Origin: Oceanivirga miroungae
Lineage (GTDB): Bacteria; Fusobacteriota; Fusobacteriia; Fusobacteriales; Leptotrichiaceae
NCBI RefSeq assembly: GCF_902505095.1
Contig: NZ_CABWIB010000001.1
Coordinates: 1,277,222-1,341,221, forward strand
Direction: 5' to 3'
Length of the DNA stretch: 64,000 nucleotides
A model generated the notes under the pieces. That model was not told the origin of the DNA. It saw nothing but the letters and a program-made list of their open reading frames with translations, and made no database searches. Position 1 is the stretch's first letter, and each line of letters begins with the position of its first letter. The position numbers and the translations under genes are program-made. Shown piece by piece: positions 1 through 8,550 of this stretch.

Positions 1-988
1 TTAATTTTTTATTCTCATTATATATTTTTAAAACTCCTACTTTATCTCCTTTTTTTATAGCACCTTTTAAGTCTTTCATTTCTACTTCTTCTTTTATATT
101 TGATTTGTGATAATAAAAATCTTTTTCTAATTGCGTATTTATATTTTTTTCCTTTGATTCCTTAACAGGAATAGTACTAAAAATACTTTCTTTATCATGA
201 ATTTTTTTCATCATTTTCTTATAATTACCACTTATTTTAAGTTGAGAATCAAATCTTGCTTTTAAACTTAAATCTCCCATAGTAACAACGATTAAATCCA
301 TATTATTTATTTTATAAGTTCCTATCATATTAAAACCAGCACTTAAATGAAATCCTGTTTTTAAACCAAAGTTCCCATTTTTACCTAGAATTTGGTTTCT
401 TGATTTATAATATCTACCCTTAATATTAACATATTTTTGGTTTGTAATAGTTATTATTCTCTTATCTTCTAGTGCCTTTTTTGCTAAAATATACTGATCT
501 TTTGCAGTGGATGTATCTAATCTTTTATGGGTATTACTTGTAGGAAGCCCTGTTGGTGTATAATACATGGTATCTTTCATACCAAATTCTTTTGCTTTTT
601 CATTCATTCTTTTAACAAAACTTCTAACATCACCCGATACATAAATAGCAAGCGCTGTTGCTGAATTATTAGCAGAGTATATTAGAGTTGATGCAAGCAA
701 ATCATAAACAGATATTCTATCGCCACCATTTAATGGAACAGAACTTTCTCCAACATTTACCGATTCATTTATTCTAACTAAATCATTTAATGTAATTTCT
801 TTTTTATCAACTGCATCTAATACTACTATCGCAGTCATAAGTTTAGCTAAAGAGGCTACTGCTCTTTTTTTATCAGCTCTTTTAGATAAAACAACATCAC
901 CATTTTCAAGCCCTGCATAAGCTGTATAATAAGGTAATGTAATTAATGGTAAACTTATAAAAAGTAATATACTTAAAAACTTTCTCAT
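1..988 (-). CDS. dacA: D-alanyl-D-alanine carboxypeptidase (PBP5/6-like), C-terminus cut by window edge
   Basis: Trims the terminal D-Ala from peptidoglycan stem peptides outside the cytoplasmic membrane. I translated it directly: the frame is open from an ATG at 988 to base 1 and no stop is reached, so the C-terminus lies outside the window. It begins with a signal peptide (RKFLSILLFISLPLITLP, with a probable cut after AYA). All three serine-DD-peptidase motifs are present: SLAK at residues 46-49 with nucleophile Ser46, SAN at 105-107 and KTG at 210-212. The ATG overlaps the nth stop as ATGA, which implies translational coupling. Family assignment is firm; the exact paralogue is not. Confidence 0.9.
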   Translation of the reverse strand, partial: MRKFLSILLFISLPLITLPYYTAYAGLENGDVVLSKRADKKRAVASLAKLMTAIVVLDAVDKKEITLNDLVRINESVNVGESSVPLNGGDRISVYDLLASTLIYSANNSATALAIYVSGDVRSFVKRMNEKAKEFGMKDTMYYTPTGLPTSNTHKRLDTSTAKDQYILAKKALEDKRIITITNQKYVNIKGRYYKSRNQILGKNGNFGLKTGFHLSAGFNMIGTYKINNMDLIVVTMGDLSLKARFDSQLKISGNYKKMMKKIHDKESIFSTIPVKESKEKNINTQLEKDFYYHKSNIKEEVEMKDLKGAIKKGDKVGVLKIYNENKKL

Positions 989-1605
989 TTTTTCTCCCTT
1001 ATAAGGTCGCAGACATCGCATTCTAATTTTTTACTAATACAACGAAGCCTTCCATGTAATATCATATAATGTGATATTATACCCCAGTATTTTTTTGGCA
1101 CTAATTTCATTAAATCTCTTTCTATAATTATTGGATTTGTAGATTTTGAAAACCCTAATAAGTTAGATAGTTTTTTCACATGTGTATCTACAACTATCCC
1201 CTCATCTATATTCCATAATTCATGTAATAATACATTGGCTGTTTTTCTACCTACTCCACCTAAAGATGTTAATTTTTCTATATCTTGCGGCAATATGCCA
1301 TTGTAGTCTTCCACTAATGTCTTTGCTCCTAGTTTTAAATTTTTGGCTTTACTATGGTAAAATCCAGCACTTTTTATATATTCTTCTAACACTTTTATAT
1401 CCATATTATGTATATCAATTGGATCTTTTACAACTTCAAATAATTTTTTTGTTATAATATTCACTCTTTTATCTGTACATTGAGCAGATAATACTACTGC
1501 TACCATTAGTTGATATTCTGTATTATAGTCTAATGATATTTTAGCATCAGGAAACCTTTTTTCAAAATTATTGATAACAAATAACATTTTTTCTTTTTTA
1601 GTCAT
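985..1605 (-). CDS. nth: endonuclease III, missing fourth Fe-S cysteine
   Basis: DNA glycosylase/AP lyase of base-excision repair that removes oxidised pyrimidines. The helix-hairpin-helix and catalytic lysine are in LTSLGGVGRKTA (Lys121), and the catalytic aspartate is in VDTHV (Asp140). Family members normally end with four cysteines (C-X6-C-X2-C-X5-C) that bind a [4Fe-4S] cluster. Here Cys189, Cys196 and Cys199 are present, but the protein stops seven residues after Cys199 with no fourth cysteine. At 206 aa it is slightly shorter than E. coli Nth (211 aa). It overlaps dacA by four bases. Confidence 0.93.
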   Translation of the reverse strand: MTKKEKMLFVINNFEKRFPDAKISLDYNTEYQLMVAVVLSAQCTDKRVNIITKKLFEVVKDPIDIHNMDIKVLEEYIKSAGFYHSKAKNLKLGAKTLVEDYNGILPQDIEKLTSLGGVGRKTANVLLHELWNIDEGIVVDTHVKKLSNLLGFSKSTNPIIIERDLMKLVPKKYWGIISHYMILHGRLRCISKKLECDVCDLIREKK

Positions 1606-1622
1606 AATACCTCTTTTAAAAT

Positions 1623-1643
1623 AAAAAACGGGACATGGCCCGT
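1623..1643 (-). terminator. Rho-independent terminator after rpmA
   Basis: On the minus strand a stem ACGGG/CCCGT is followed by six T residues, just downstream of the rpmA stop. It closes the rplU-prp-rpmA unit. Confidence 0.8.
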
Positions 1644-1647
1644 ATTT

Positions 1648-1932
1648 TTATTTTTCCTTATATATGCTTACTCTTTTTTTACCTTTACCAAATGATTCGA
1701 ATTTAACATAACCATCTGTTAATGCAAATAAAGTATAGTCTTTTCCTAAGCCCATATTAGTTCCTGGATGGAATTTAGTTCCTCTTTGTCTAACTATTAT
1801 ATTCCCAGCTTTTACTATTTCACCGTCATATTTCTTTACCCCTAAATATTTAGGATTTGAATCTCTACCATTTCTTGTAGACCCTTGTCCTTTTTTTGAG
1901 GCAAATATTTGTAGGTTTAACTTTAATAACAT
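1648..1932 (-). CDS. rpmA: 50S ribosomal protein L27 with cleavable N-terminal extension
   Basis: L27 reaches the peptidyl-transferase centre of the 50S subunit with its N-terminus. The 94-aa protein begins [18 protein letters not shown], the extended form known in Firmicutes and Fusobacteria. By analogy with Staphylococcus, the protease Prp cuts between Phe10 and Ala11 to expose the mature start ASKKG. The body ([16 protein letters not shown]) is typical L27. An RBS (GGAGG) precedes the ATG. The matching protease gene is immediately upstream, four bases away. Confidence 0.96.
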   Translation of the reverse strand: MLLKLNLQIFASKKGQGSTRNGRDSNPKYLGVKKYDGEIVKAGNIIVRQRGTKFHPGTNMGLGKDYTLFALTDGYVKFESFGKGKKRVSIYKEK

Positions 1933-1936
1933 TTTT

Positions 1937-2254
1937 TCATACCTCCATTACTTTTAATTTTAAATTTTTTGGATATTGTCTACTTAGTTCATCTAAATAT
2001 AGATACATTGAGTGTAATAAGGTTTGAACTTTTTCATCCCTATTATCTTCCACACTAAATTCTATATATCCGTCATCTTGCTTGTATGGCAAATCATATT
2101 TTAAATATTCTAATATGCCATTTATTGTCATAACACTGATAGATGACACTGCCGCACATACAATATCTGTCCCATAAAAAGATAAATTACTATGTCCTTT
2201 TATTTCAAAATACAATATATGTTCTTTATTTCTTTTAAAAAGCACATTAATCAT
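1937..2254 (-). CDS. prp: ribosomal-processing cysteine protease Prp (YsxB family)
   Basis: Cysteine protease that removes the N-terminal extension of L27 and is essential where L27 carries one. The 105-aa protein shows the family's dyad: His21 in IKGHSN and Cys33 in DIVCAAVSS. It sits between rplU and rpmA, the usual place for this family in Firmicutes and Fusobacteria, two bases after rplU and four before rpmA. The function follows from the family and from the extended L27 next door. Confidence 0.92.
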   Translation of the reverse strand: MINVLFKRNKEHILYFEIKGHSNLSFYGTDIVCAAVSSISVMTINGILEYLKYDLPYKQDDGYIEFSVEDNRDEKVQTLLHSMYLYLDELSRQYPKNLKLKVMEV

Positions 2255-2256
2255 TT

Positions 2257-2553
2257 TTATCCTTTGATTTCTTTAATTTCAATTAAAGTATATTGTTGTC
2301 TATGACCTTTTTTTCTATAGTATGTCTTTTTGTTATATTTAAAGTTGATAACCTTTTTTAATTTACCGTGTTCTCTTACTGTTGCTATAACTTTTGCACC
2401 TTTTATTGATGGTGTTCCTATTTTACCATCTAACATTAATACTTCATTTATTTCAACATCTGAATTTACTTCAGCAGCTAATTTTTCAACTTTTAATACT
2501 GTTCCAACTTCTACTTTATATTGTTTTCCACCAGTTTTTATTACTGCAAACAT
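2257..2553 (-). CDS. rplU: 50S ribosomal protein L21
   Basis: Structural protein of the 50S subunit. The 98-aa product starts [17 protein letters not shown] and ends with [13 protein letters not shown], both diagnostic of L21. A longer in-frame start exists at 2580, but a strong GGAGGTG lies just ahead of the ATG at 2553, so I chose 2553. It is first in the rplU-prp-rpmA operon and has its own promoter. Confidence 0.96.
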   Translation of the reverse strand: MFAVIKTGGKQYKVEVGTVLKVEKLAAEVNSDVEINEVLMLDGKIGTPSIKGAKVIATVREHGKLKKVINFKYNKKTYYRKKGHRQQYTLIEIKEIKG

Positions 2554-2626
2554 CTTATGTTCACCTCCATAATACTTCATTTCGCTACTTAAAGGTTTAG
2601 CTATACCCTAAATATGCGCTATACCT

Positions 2627-2656
2627 ATAATATCACAATCTTTGTGTCCTTGTCAA
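2627..2656 (-). promoter_or_regulatory. sigma-70 type promoter of rplU operon
   Basis: On the minus strand TTGACA (2651-2656) and TATTAT (2627-2632) are separated by 18 bases. The -35 lies five bases after the map stop, so the ribosomal operon is transcribed independently of the division cluster. The leader of about 70 bases before rplU could hold an autoregulatory L21 structure, but I could not confirm one. Confidence 0.75.
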
Positions 2657-2661
2657 ACAAA

Positions 2662-3429
2662 TTACAATTCTGATAAAATTATAGGCTTCCCATCTATTAT
2701 TGCTACACTATGTTCAAAGTGAGCAGATCTTTTTCTGTCTATAGTTTTAACTGTCCAACCATCTTTTGAAATTTTTACTTTGTGTGTACCCATATTTAAC
2801 ATAGGTTCTATTGCTATTACCAATCCATTTTCAATAAGCATTCCTGTATTTTTTTTACCATAATTCATAACATAAGGATCTTCATGTATTTCAAATCCTA
2901 CTCCATGACCTGTAAAGTCTCTAACCACAGAAAATCCATTTTTTTCTGCATACGATTGAACAGCATAACCAATATCACCTAATCTATTTCCTGCTATAGC
3001 TTGTTCTATACCTAAATCTCTTGATTTTCTTGTTACATCAATTAGTTTTTTAGATCTTTCATCTATTCTACCAACTGGGAAAGTATATGCTGCATCTCCA
3101 TAAAAGCCATCTAATTCTGTGACTATATCAAGACTTACTATATCTCCTTCTTTTAAGATTTTATCTTTTCTAGGTACTCCATGTACAACTTCTTCATTTA
3201 CAGATATACAAGTTGCATGTTGATAAGGTGGATATGGCCAACCTATATCATAACCTTTAGTAGCACAATTAGCTCCTTGGCTTAAAATATAGTCTTCGCA
3301 TATCTTATCTAATTCTAAAGTACTTATTCCTTCCTTTATATACTCAGGAATTATATCTCTAAATATTCTAGCTATTATTTTATTTGCTTTTTCAATCTTT
3401 TTTATATCGTCTAATGTTTTTAATTTCAT
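2662..3429 (-). CDS. map: type I methionine aminopeptidase
   Basis: Removes the N-terminal Met from nascent proteins using two metal ions. The 255-aa protein has the five metal ligands in family order: two Asp in DGFYGDAAYTFPVG, His in GHGVGFEIHEDP, Glu in AIEPMLNMG and Glu in FEHSVAI. There is no N-terminal zinc-binding extension. It is last in the mur-fts-adk-map transcription unit, one base after adk, a pairing common in bacteria. Confidence 0.95.
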   Translation of the reverse strand: MKLKTLDDIKKIEKANKIIARIFRDIIPEYIKEGISTLELDKICEDYILSQGANCATKGYDIGWPYPPYQHATCISVNEEVVHGVPRKDKILKEGDIVSLDIVTELDGFYGDAAYTFPVGRIDERSKKLIDVTRKSRDLGIEQAIAGNRLGDIGYAVQSYAEKNGFSVVRDFTGHGVGFEIHEDPYVMNYGKKNTGMLIENGLVIAIEPMLNMGTHKVKISKDGWTVKTIDRKRSAHFEHSVAIIDGKPIILSEL

Positions 3430-3430
3430 C

Positions 3431-4045
3431 TTACTTTCCTAAAATTTCTATAAGTTCTTTAGTAATTTCTTCAGGTTTTCTTGTTCCATTTACTAAAACT
3501 GTTTTATTTTGTTTCTTATAGAATTCTAATACAGGTAATGTTTGTTTTTCATAATTTTCAAGTCTTTTTATTACAGCAACTTCAGTATCGTCATCTCTTT
3601 GAATTAAGTCTTCTTCTTTTTCATCTACAGGCGGATTGTATTTTATATGGTATATTTTACCTGTTTTTTTAGAAGTTCTTCTTCCTGTTATTCTTTCAAC
3701 TATTTCACTCGCTGGAACATCTAATGCAATAACTTTATCTATATTAGTTATCTTATCTAAAAATTCAGCTTGTGCAACTGTTCTTGGGAATCCATCTAAA
3801 ATATATCCATTTTTACAGTCATCTTTTTTCAATCTTTCATCTACTAATCCAACAACAACTTCATCAGGAACTAAATTTCCTGCATCCATATATTTTTTTG
3901 CTTCAAGACCTAATTTTGTTTCATTTGCTATTGCTTCTCTTAAAATATCTCCAGTTGATATTTGAGGTATATTAAATTTATTTATAAGCTCTTTTGCTTG
4001 TGTACCTTTTCCTGCTCCTGGAGGTCCAAATAATACTATATTCAT
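3431..4045 (-). CDS. adk: adenylate kinase
   Basis: Interconverts ATP + AMP and 2 ADP. The P-loop [10 protein letters not shown] begins at residue 7. The AMP-binding region [11 protein letters not shown] and [14 protein letters not shown] follow, and the LID starts [13 protein letters not shown]. The LID has no zinc cysteines, as in the Gram-negative non-zinc form, and the 204-aa length fits. It lies between ftsZ and map. Confidence 0.95.
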   Translation of the reverse strand: MNIVLFGPPGAGKGTQAKELINKFNIPQISTGDILREAIANETKLGLEAKKYMDAGNLVPDEVVVGLVDERLKKDDCKNGYILDGFPRTVAQAEFLDKITNIDKVIALDVPASEIVERITGRRTSKKTGKIYHIKYNPPVDEKEEDLIQRDDDTEVAVIKRLENYEKQTLPVLEFYKKQNKTVLVNGTRKPEEITKELIEILGK

Positions 4046-4060
4046 CTCTACCTTCTTTCC

Positions 4061-5083
4061 TTAAAATACTGGGACAATATCGTCTGCACTGTTATCAAAG
4101 GCTCTTCCGTCATATGTTTCTGTAGTTAAACCTTGTTTATCATTAAATCCAGTAGCTATAACTGTTAATAAAACATTTGTTCTATCAGGCTCGTCTATCA
4201 TACCGTATATTAAATTATCTACTCCATCTTCTTTTCCACTTGCTTTTAAGTTTATAATATCTAGAATTTCTTGAATATGATTCATTGTTATATTCTTACC
4301 AGCAGTGATATTTACTAATATCTTAGTTGCACCTTTTATATCTCTTTCTAATAAAGGATTTGTTATTGTTCTTTCTACTAATGATTCAACAGTTTCATTT
4401 TCTTCAGATTCTCCAAATCCAAATAAAGTAACTCCTGCTTCTTTCATTATTGCTTCAACATCAGCAAAATCTAGATTAATTAATCCTTGTTTAGTAATTA
4501 ATTCAGTAATACCTCTTATGGCAAAACGAATTATTTCATTAGATTTTTTTAAGTGTTCTGAATAAGGTAAATTACCTGCTTCAGGGAAATCAAGTAATTT
4601 TTGATTAGGTATTACAATTAAAACATCCACATATTTTTTTAATTCTAATATACCATTTTCAGCATTTACTTTTCTTTTTTTACCTTCAAAGTCAAATGGT
4701 TTTGTAACTATGGCTACAGTCAAAATATTTTCATCTTTTGCAGCTCTAGCTATAATAGGAGAAGCTCCTGTTCCTGTTCCTCCACCCATTCCTGCAGTTA
4801 TAAAAATCATATCATGGTCTTTGACAACGTCTTCTAATTGTCTTTTTTTCTCTTCAGCTGCATTTCTTGCAACTTCAGGATTAGCTCCTGCTCCTAAATG
4901 CCCTATTGAAATTTTTTCTTCTGCAAGTGATTTTTTTAAATCTTGTTCGTCTGTATTAATTGCTGTGTATTCTACATCTTCTATTCCAGAAGAAATTAAA
5001 TCATTTATTACATTTCCTCCAGCTCCACCTACACCTATTATTTTAATTTTAGTTCCCTTTGTTTTAAACTCTTGACCTTCCAT
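4061..5083 (-). CDS. ftsZ: cell division protein FtsZ with minimal C-terminal tail
   Basis: Tubulin-like GTPase that forms the division ring. The nucleotide site KIIGVGGAGGNVIND, the tubulin signature MGGGTGTGASP and the synergy loop NLDFADV are present. The protein is about 340 aa. After the globular domain (VIATGF) only some 25 residues remain, ending ADDIVPVF. This matches the hydrophobic start of the usual C-terminal peptide, but the basic residues that normally follow it are absent and the linker is very short. A GTG at 5092 is in frame, but it overlaps the RBS AGAGGTG that serves the ATG at 5083. No ftsA is adjacent. Confidence 0.95.
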   Translation of the reverse strand: MEGQEFKTKGTKIKIIGVGGAGGNVINDLISSGIEDVEYTAINTDEQDLKKSLAEEKISIGHLGAGANPEVARNAAEEKKRQLEDVVKDHDMIFITAGMGGGTGTGASPIIARAAKDENILTVAIVTKPFDFEGKKRKVNAENGILELKKYVDVLIVIPNQKLLDFPEAGNLPYSEHLKKSNEIIRFAIRGITELITKQGLINLDFADVEAIMKEAGVTLFGFGESEENETVESLVERTITNPLLERDIKGATKILVNITAGKNITMNHIQEILDIINLKASGKEDGVDNLIYGMIDEPDRTNVLLTVIATGFNDKQGLTTETYDGRAFDNSADDIVPVF

Positions 5084-5133
5084 TAATTTCACCTCTTTAT
5101 TTATACCCTTATTTTATTATTACTTTTCTAAAT

Positions 5134-5163
5134 ATTATACCATATTTTTCTTATTCTTGTCTA
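5134..5163 (-). promoter_or_regulatory. probable ftsZ promoter
   Basis: On the minus strand TAGACA (5158-5163) and TATAAT (5134-5139) are 18 bases apart, immediately after the ftsQ stop. It would give ftsZ-adk-map additional transcription beyond the operon promoter. Confidence 0.6.
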
Positions 5164-5826
5164 TTTTATAATAATTTTTGAATTAAATCTTAAATCAATG
5201 TATTCTATATTTTTATCTTTAGTTTCTTTTTCGTACATTATATATGCATTATTTAATTTTTTTTCACTTATTTTTTGATCTAAATATACTCTAACCCCAT
5301 CTTTTAATATTATTTGATAATATTTTTCGTATCTTTTTAATTCTGATGATAATTCATATAGTTTACTCTTTTCTAAAACCTTTAGTATTTTAGATAGGTT
5401 TTTTCTATCTATATCATCTATTGGGCTATCTACTATTACATAATCTTTACTAATTGTCTCACTAAAATATGCAAAAACATTAAGGTTATTATCGATAAGA
5501 TAAAGTTTCCCTAGATTTATAAATGCAGATGGCTTTCTTTCATTTATTGTAACTATTAGTGTACTTGGATATTTTTTTCTAACATCTACATCCTGTACCC
5601 TTGCATCTTTTAGTATACTTGATTCTAGCATACTGCTATTTACATATGCTATTGGTTCATTTTTAAACTTTTCAATTTTTTCTATAATATCTTCTTTAAC
5701 TATTTCATTATTTCCGTAAATTTCTATTTTTGTTAAGTAAAAAAGTGATGATTCTGATAAATAGAGAATAAAAAGGACGATAGATAAAATTGAAATGATT
5801 AATAAAAACGTTTTTTTTCTATTCAT
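5161..5826 (-). CDS. ftsQ: cell division protein FtsQ/DivIB
   Basis: Bitopic divisome protein linking early and late division proteins. The 221-aa sequence has a short basic cytoplasmic tail, one membrane segment (LLIISILSIVLFILYL, about residues 8-23) and a POTRA domain starting LTKIEIYGNNEIVKEDI. The KKYPSTLIVTINERKPSAF stretch is typical of the FtsQ/DivIB family. It lies 14 bases after the J-domain gene and directly before ftsZ, where most genomes have ftsA. Confidence 0.88.
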   Translation of the reverse strand: MNRKKTFLLIISILSIVLFILYLSESSLFYLTKIEIYGNNEIVKEDIIEKIEKFKNEPIAYVNSSMLESSILKDARVQDVDVRKKYPSTLIVTINERKPSAFINLGKLYLIDNNLNVFAYFSETISKDYVIVDSPIDDIDRKNLSKILKVLEKSKLYELSSELKRYEKYYQIILKDGVRVYLDQKISEKKLNNAYIMYEKETKDKNIEYIDLRFNSKIIIK

Positions 5827-5840
5827 TTTCTCCTCAATTT

Positions 5841-6338
5841 CTAATTACTTTTCTCATACTTTTCTATTATATCCCAATACTTATTTATCTTTTGACTCAT
5901 TTCTAATGCTTCAGTCGTTTTATTTATATCCGGGTGATATTTAAGCAATAACTTTTTATATATTTTCTTTTTCTCATCATATGACATTGATTTATCCATA
6001 CCTAGTTCGTTACATGCTTTTTCGTATTCATCTTCTTTATATATATTTTGATTAAAATTAGAATAAGAATTGTATTCATTATGAGTATTATTAAAAAACT
6101 CATAAAATTCTTCTTCATTTATTCTTCTATTTGTTCTAAAATTAAATTCAAAATTACTACTTTTTCTATTGTTATATCTAATAAATGCTATTACAAAAAA
6201 TATTATAGCAAAAAGTGGATTTTTAAACCAAAGTAACGATATTAAAGCTAGTACTAAATGAACCTCATATGGAAGTGATAATATTACTGATAAAACTAAA
6301 ACAAAGCCTATAAAAAAGATAGCTAATAGTTGAAACAT
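5841..6338 (-). CDS. membrane-anchored J-domain protein
   Basis: The 165-aa protein has two hydrophobic segments at its N-terminus (about residues 1-22 and 27-52), an Asn- and Glu-rich linker, and a C-terminal J-domain with the HPD tripeptide (LLKYHPDINK) that stimulates DnaK ATPase. It starts inside the end of murB (16-base overlap) and ends just before ftsQ, so it is translated with the wall and division genes. A DnaK-recruiting role at the membrane is inferred from the fold. The client protein is unknown and I do not recognise a named family. Confidence 0.75.
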   Translation of the reverse strand: MFQLLAIFFIGFVLVLSVILSLPYEVHLVLALISLLWFKNPLFAIIFFVIAFIRYNNRKSSNFEFNFRTNRRINEEEFYEFFNNTHNEYNSYSNFNQNIYKEDEYEKACNELGMDKSMSYDEKKKIYKKLLLKYHPDINKTTEALEMSQKINKYWDIIEKYEKSN

Positions 6339-7186
6339 TTACCATCATCTCCTATAATTATTAGCTCTAATTCTAATTCTATATCATATTTATTTTTTAT
6401 AACTTTTTTTACATGTTCTATTAGCTTCATAACATCACAAAATTTTGCATTTCCTTTATTCACTAAAAAATTAGGGTGTTTTTCAGATACTTCTATATCT
6501 CCTATTCTATACCCTTTTAAACTAGCTTCACTTATTAATCTAGCTGCAAAATCATTTTCAGGATTTTTAAAAGTTGAACCCAAGTTAGGATATTCTAGTG
6601 GATGATTATTTTTTCTTTTTTCTATTTTGTCATTAGATTTTTCTTCATCAAAACCTTCGTCTAATCTAAAATATGCTCCAATAACTATCCACCTATTATC
6701 TTTTATTAATGTTGATCTATATCTTAATCCTAGTTCCTCTTTTGAAATTTCAACTATACCCAAATCTTTTCTAAATAATCTAACCTTTTCTACCTTATCA
6801 AATATTGTTGTTCCGTAAGCCCCTGCATTCATATTAATAAGCCCACCAATACTTCCTGGAATTCCTGTGATATTTTCTAAGCCCCCTAGATTATTTTTTT
6901 TCATAAATTCTGTAAATTCTGTTAAATCTACGCCTGATTCAACATAAATATATTTATCTTCTTTTTTTTCGATCTTATTTAATTTTTTTAGAGAAATAAA
7001 AGAAATATCTAGCTTTGTATCATTTATTAAAGTATTAGTTCCATTCCCAAGTAAATAATACTTATCTACCATTTCAAAAACCTTATATAGCTCTTCTTCA
7101 TTTTCTATGTATATTAGTTCTTTTGCAATACCACCTATTTTCATATTAGAAAATGGTTTCATGCAAATATCTTTTTCTATTTTCAT
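6323..7186 (-). CDS. murB: UDP-N-acetylenolpyruvoylglucosamine reductase
   Basis: FAD enzyme that reduces UDP-GlcNAc-enolpyruvate to UDP-MurNAc. The FAD-binding region YYLLGNGTNTLI and GIPGSIGGLINMNAGAYG are clear. The catalytic-serine motif is LGSTFKNP, equivalent to GSFFKNP in E. coli. At 287 aa it is the shorter (type II) form. It is two bases after murC and overlaps the J-domain gene. Confidence 0.95.
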   Translation of the reverse strand: MKIEKDICMKPFSNMKIGGIAKELIYIENEEELYKVFEMVDKYYLLGNGTNTLINDTKLDISFISLKKLNKIEKKEDKYIYVESGVDLTEFTEFMKKNNLGGLENITGIPGSIGGLINMNAGAYGTTIFDKVEKVRLFRKDLGIVEISKEELGLRYRSTLIKDNRWIVIGAYFRLDEGFDEEKSNDKIEKRKNNHPLEYPNLGSTFKNPENDFAARLISEASLKGYRIGDIEVSEKHPNFLVNKGNAKFCDVMKLIEHVKKVIKNKYDIELELELIIIGDDGKCFNY

Positions 7187-7188
7187 TT

Positions 7189-8550
7189 TTAACCTTTCAA
7201 TTTATCAGATATTGTATATGCTAATTTTGAAATAAGTCCTGCTCCCATAAATAGATATACTTCATCTTTTTTACTTTCACAACACATCTTTTCAATTAAA
7301 ATATCTGGTAAAACTACTTCTACTTTTTTATTATTATCTAATAACTTTATTTTTTCTTTTAAATCAAATGAACTAATATTTTCTGTATTTTCCTCACTTG
7401 CTGCATATATTGGAAGTAATATTACTTCATTGGCTTCAACTAAAGCCTTTGCAAACTCATCCATAAAAAAGCTTGTTCTTGTATATCGATGTGGCTCAAA
7501 TACTGCAATAATCTTCCCTTTTTCTATACTTCTAGCTGCTTTAATTGTCGCATTTATTTCTGTTGGATGATGAGCGTAATCATCTATTATCTTTATATCA
7601 TTATCATATATAAGCTGGTATCTTCTTTTAGCACCAGTAAATTCTAATAAACTTTTTTTAATATCCTCTATACTAACACCTAATTCATTTGCAATATATA
7701 TAGCTGCTAATGAATTTGATACATTATGAAGTCCTGGCACTTTTAACATAAATTCACCTATACTTTTATAATTTAAAATAACTTCATATTTAGTTAATCC
7801 ATTTTCTACTCTGATATTTTTTGCATAAATATCACTTTCTTTATTTATGCTATATCTAACTATTCTATCTTCATACTTAGATAAATCTAAACTTTTAATA
7901 TTTTCACAATCAGAAGATAGTATGATTTTTTTATCAGTTTGAGATATAAACTGAATAAATGAGTTTTTAATATTTTCTAAATTACCATGATGTTCCAAGT
8001 GATCACTTTCTATGTTAGTTATAACAGAATAATTAGGGTATAATTCTAAAAAAGAATTATCGCTTTCATCAGCTTCTACTATAAATAAATCAGAATTTCC
8101 TACTCTACTATTTGAGTTTATACCTGGTACTATACCACCTACAACCACATAAGGATCTTTTTTTAGTAAAGATGTTGATATCATGGAAGATGTAGTAGTT
8201 TTTCCATGTGTTCCTGCTACTGCTATTTTGCAATTAAATTTATTGAAAATATCAGCTAACATTTTTCCTCTTCTTCTAATGTCAGATACATTGTTTATCG
8301 CATAAATATACTCTTTATTATTTTTTTTAATAGCTGTTGAGTATACATAAATATCCGGATTAAAATCTTTAATATTTTCTTCTACTTGAGATATATTCAC
8401 CTTTATCCCTATATCTTCTAAACTTTTAGTCATATTTGTATATGATAAGTCAGAACCACTAACATCATAGCCTTGTAACTTTAATATTTTAGCAATACCA
8501 CTCATACCAATTCCATTTATACCACTAAAATATACCTTCTTATTTTTCAT
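7189..8550 (-). CDS. murC: UDP-N-acetylmuramate-L-alanine ligase
   Basis: ATP-dependent ligase adding L-Ala to UDP-MurNAc in the cytoplasm. The N-terminal UDP-binding region is YFSGINGIGMSGIAKIL, the ATP loop is AGTHGKTTTSSM, and the central and C-terminal motifs include EADESDNSFL and DDYAHHPTEI. Length (453 aa) is normal. It overlaps murG by 11 bases. Confidence 0.97.
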   Translation of the reverse strand: MKNKKVYFSGINGIGMSGIAKILKLQGYDVSGSDLSYTNMTKSLEDIGIKVNISQVEENIKDFNPDIYVYSTAIKKNNKEYIYAINNVSDIRRRGKMLADIFNKFNCKIAVAGTHGKTTTSSMISTSLLKKDPYVVVGGIVPGINSNSRVGNSDLFIVEADESDNSFLELYPNYSVITNIESDHLEHHGNLENIKNSFIQFISQTDKKIILSSDCENIKSLDLSKYEDRIVRYSINKESDIYAKNIRVENGLTKYEVILNYKSIGEFMLKVPGLHNVSNSLAAIYIANELGVSIEDIKKSLLEFTGAKRRYQLIYDNDIKIIDDYAHHPTEINATIKAARSIEKGKIIAVFEPHRYTRTSFFMDEFAKALVEANEVILLPIYAASEENTENISSFDLKEKIKLLDNNKKVEVVLPDILIEKMCCESKKDEVYLFMGAGLISKLAYTISDKLKG

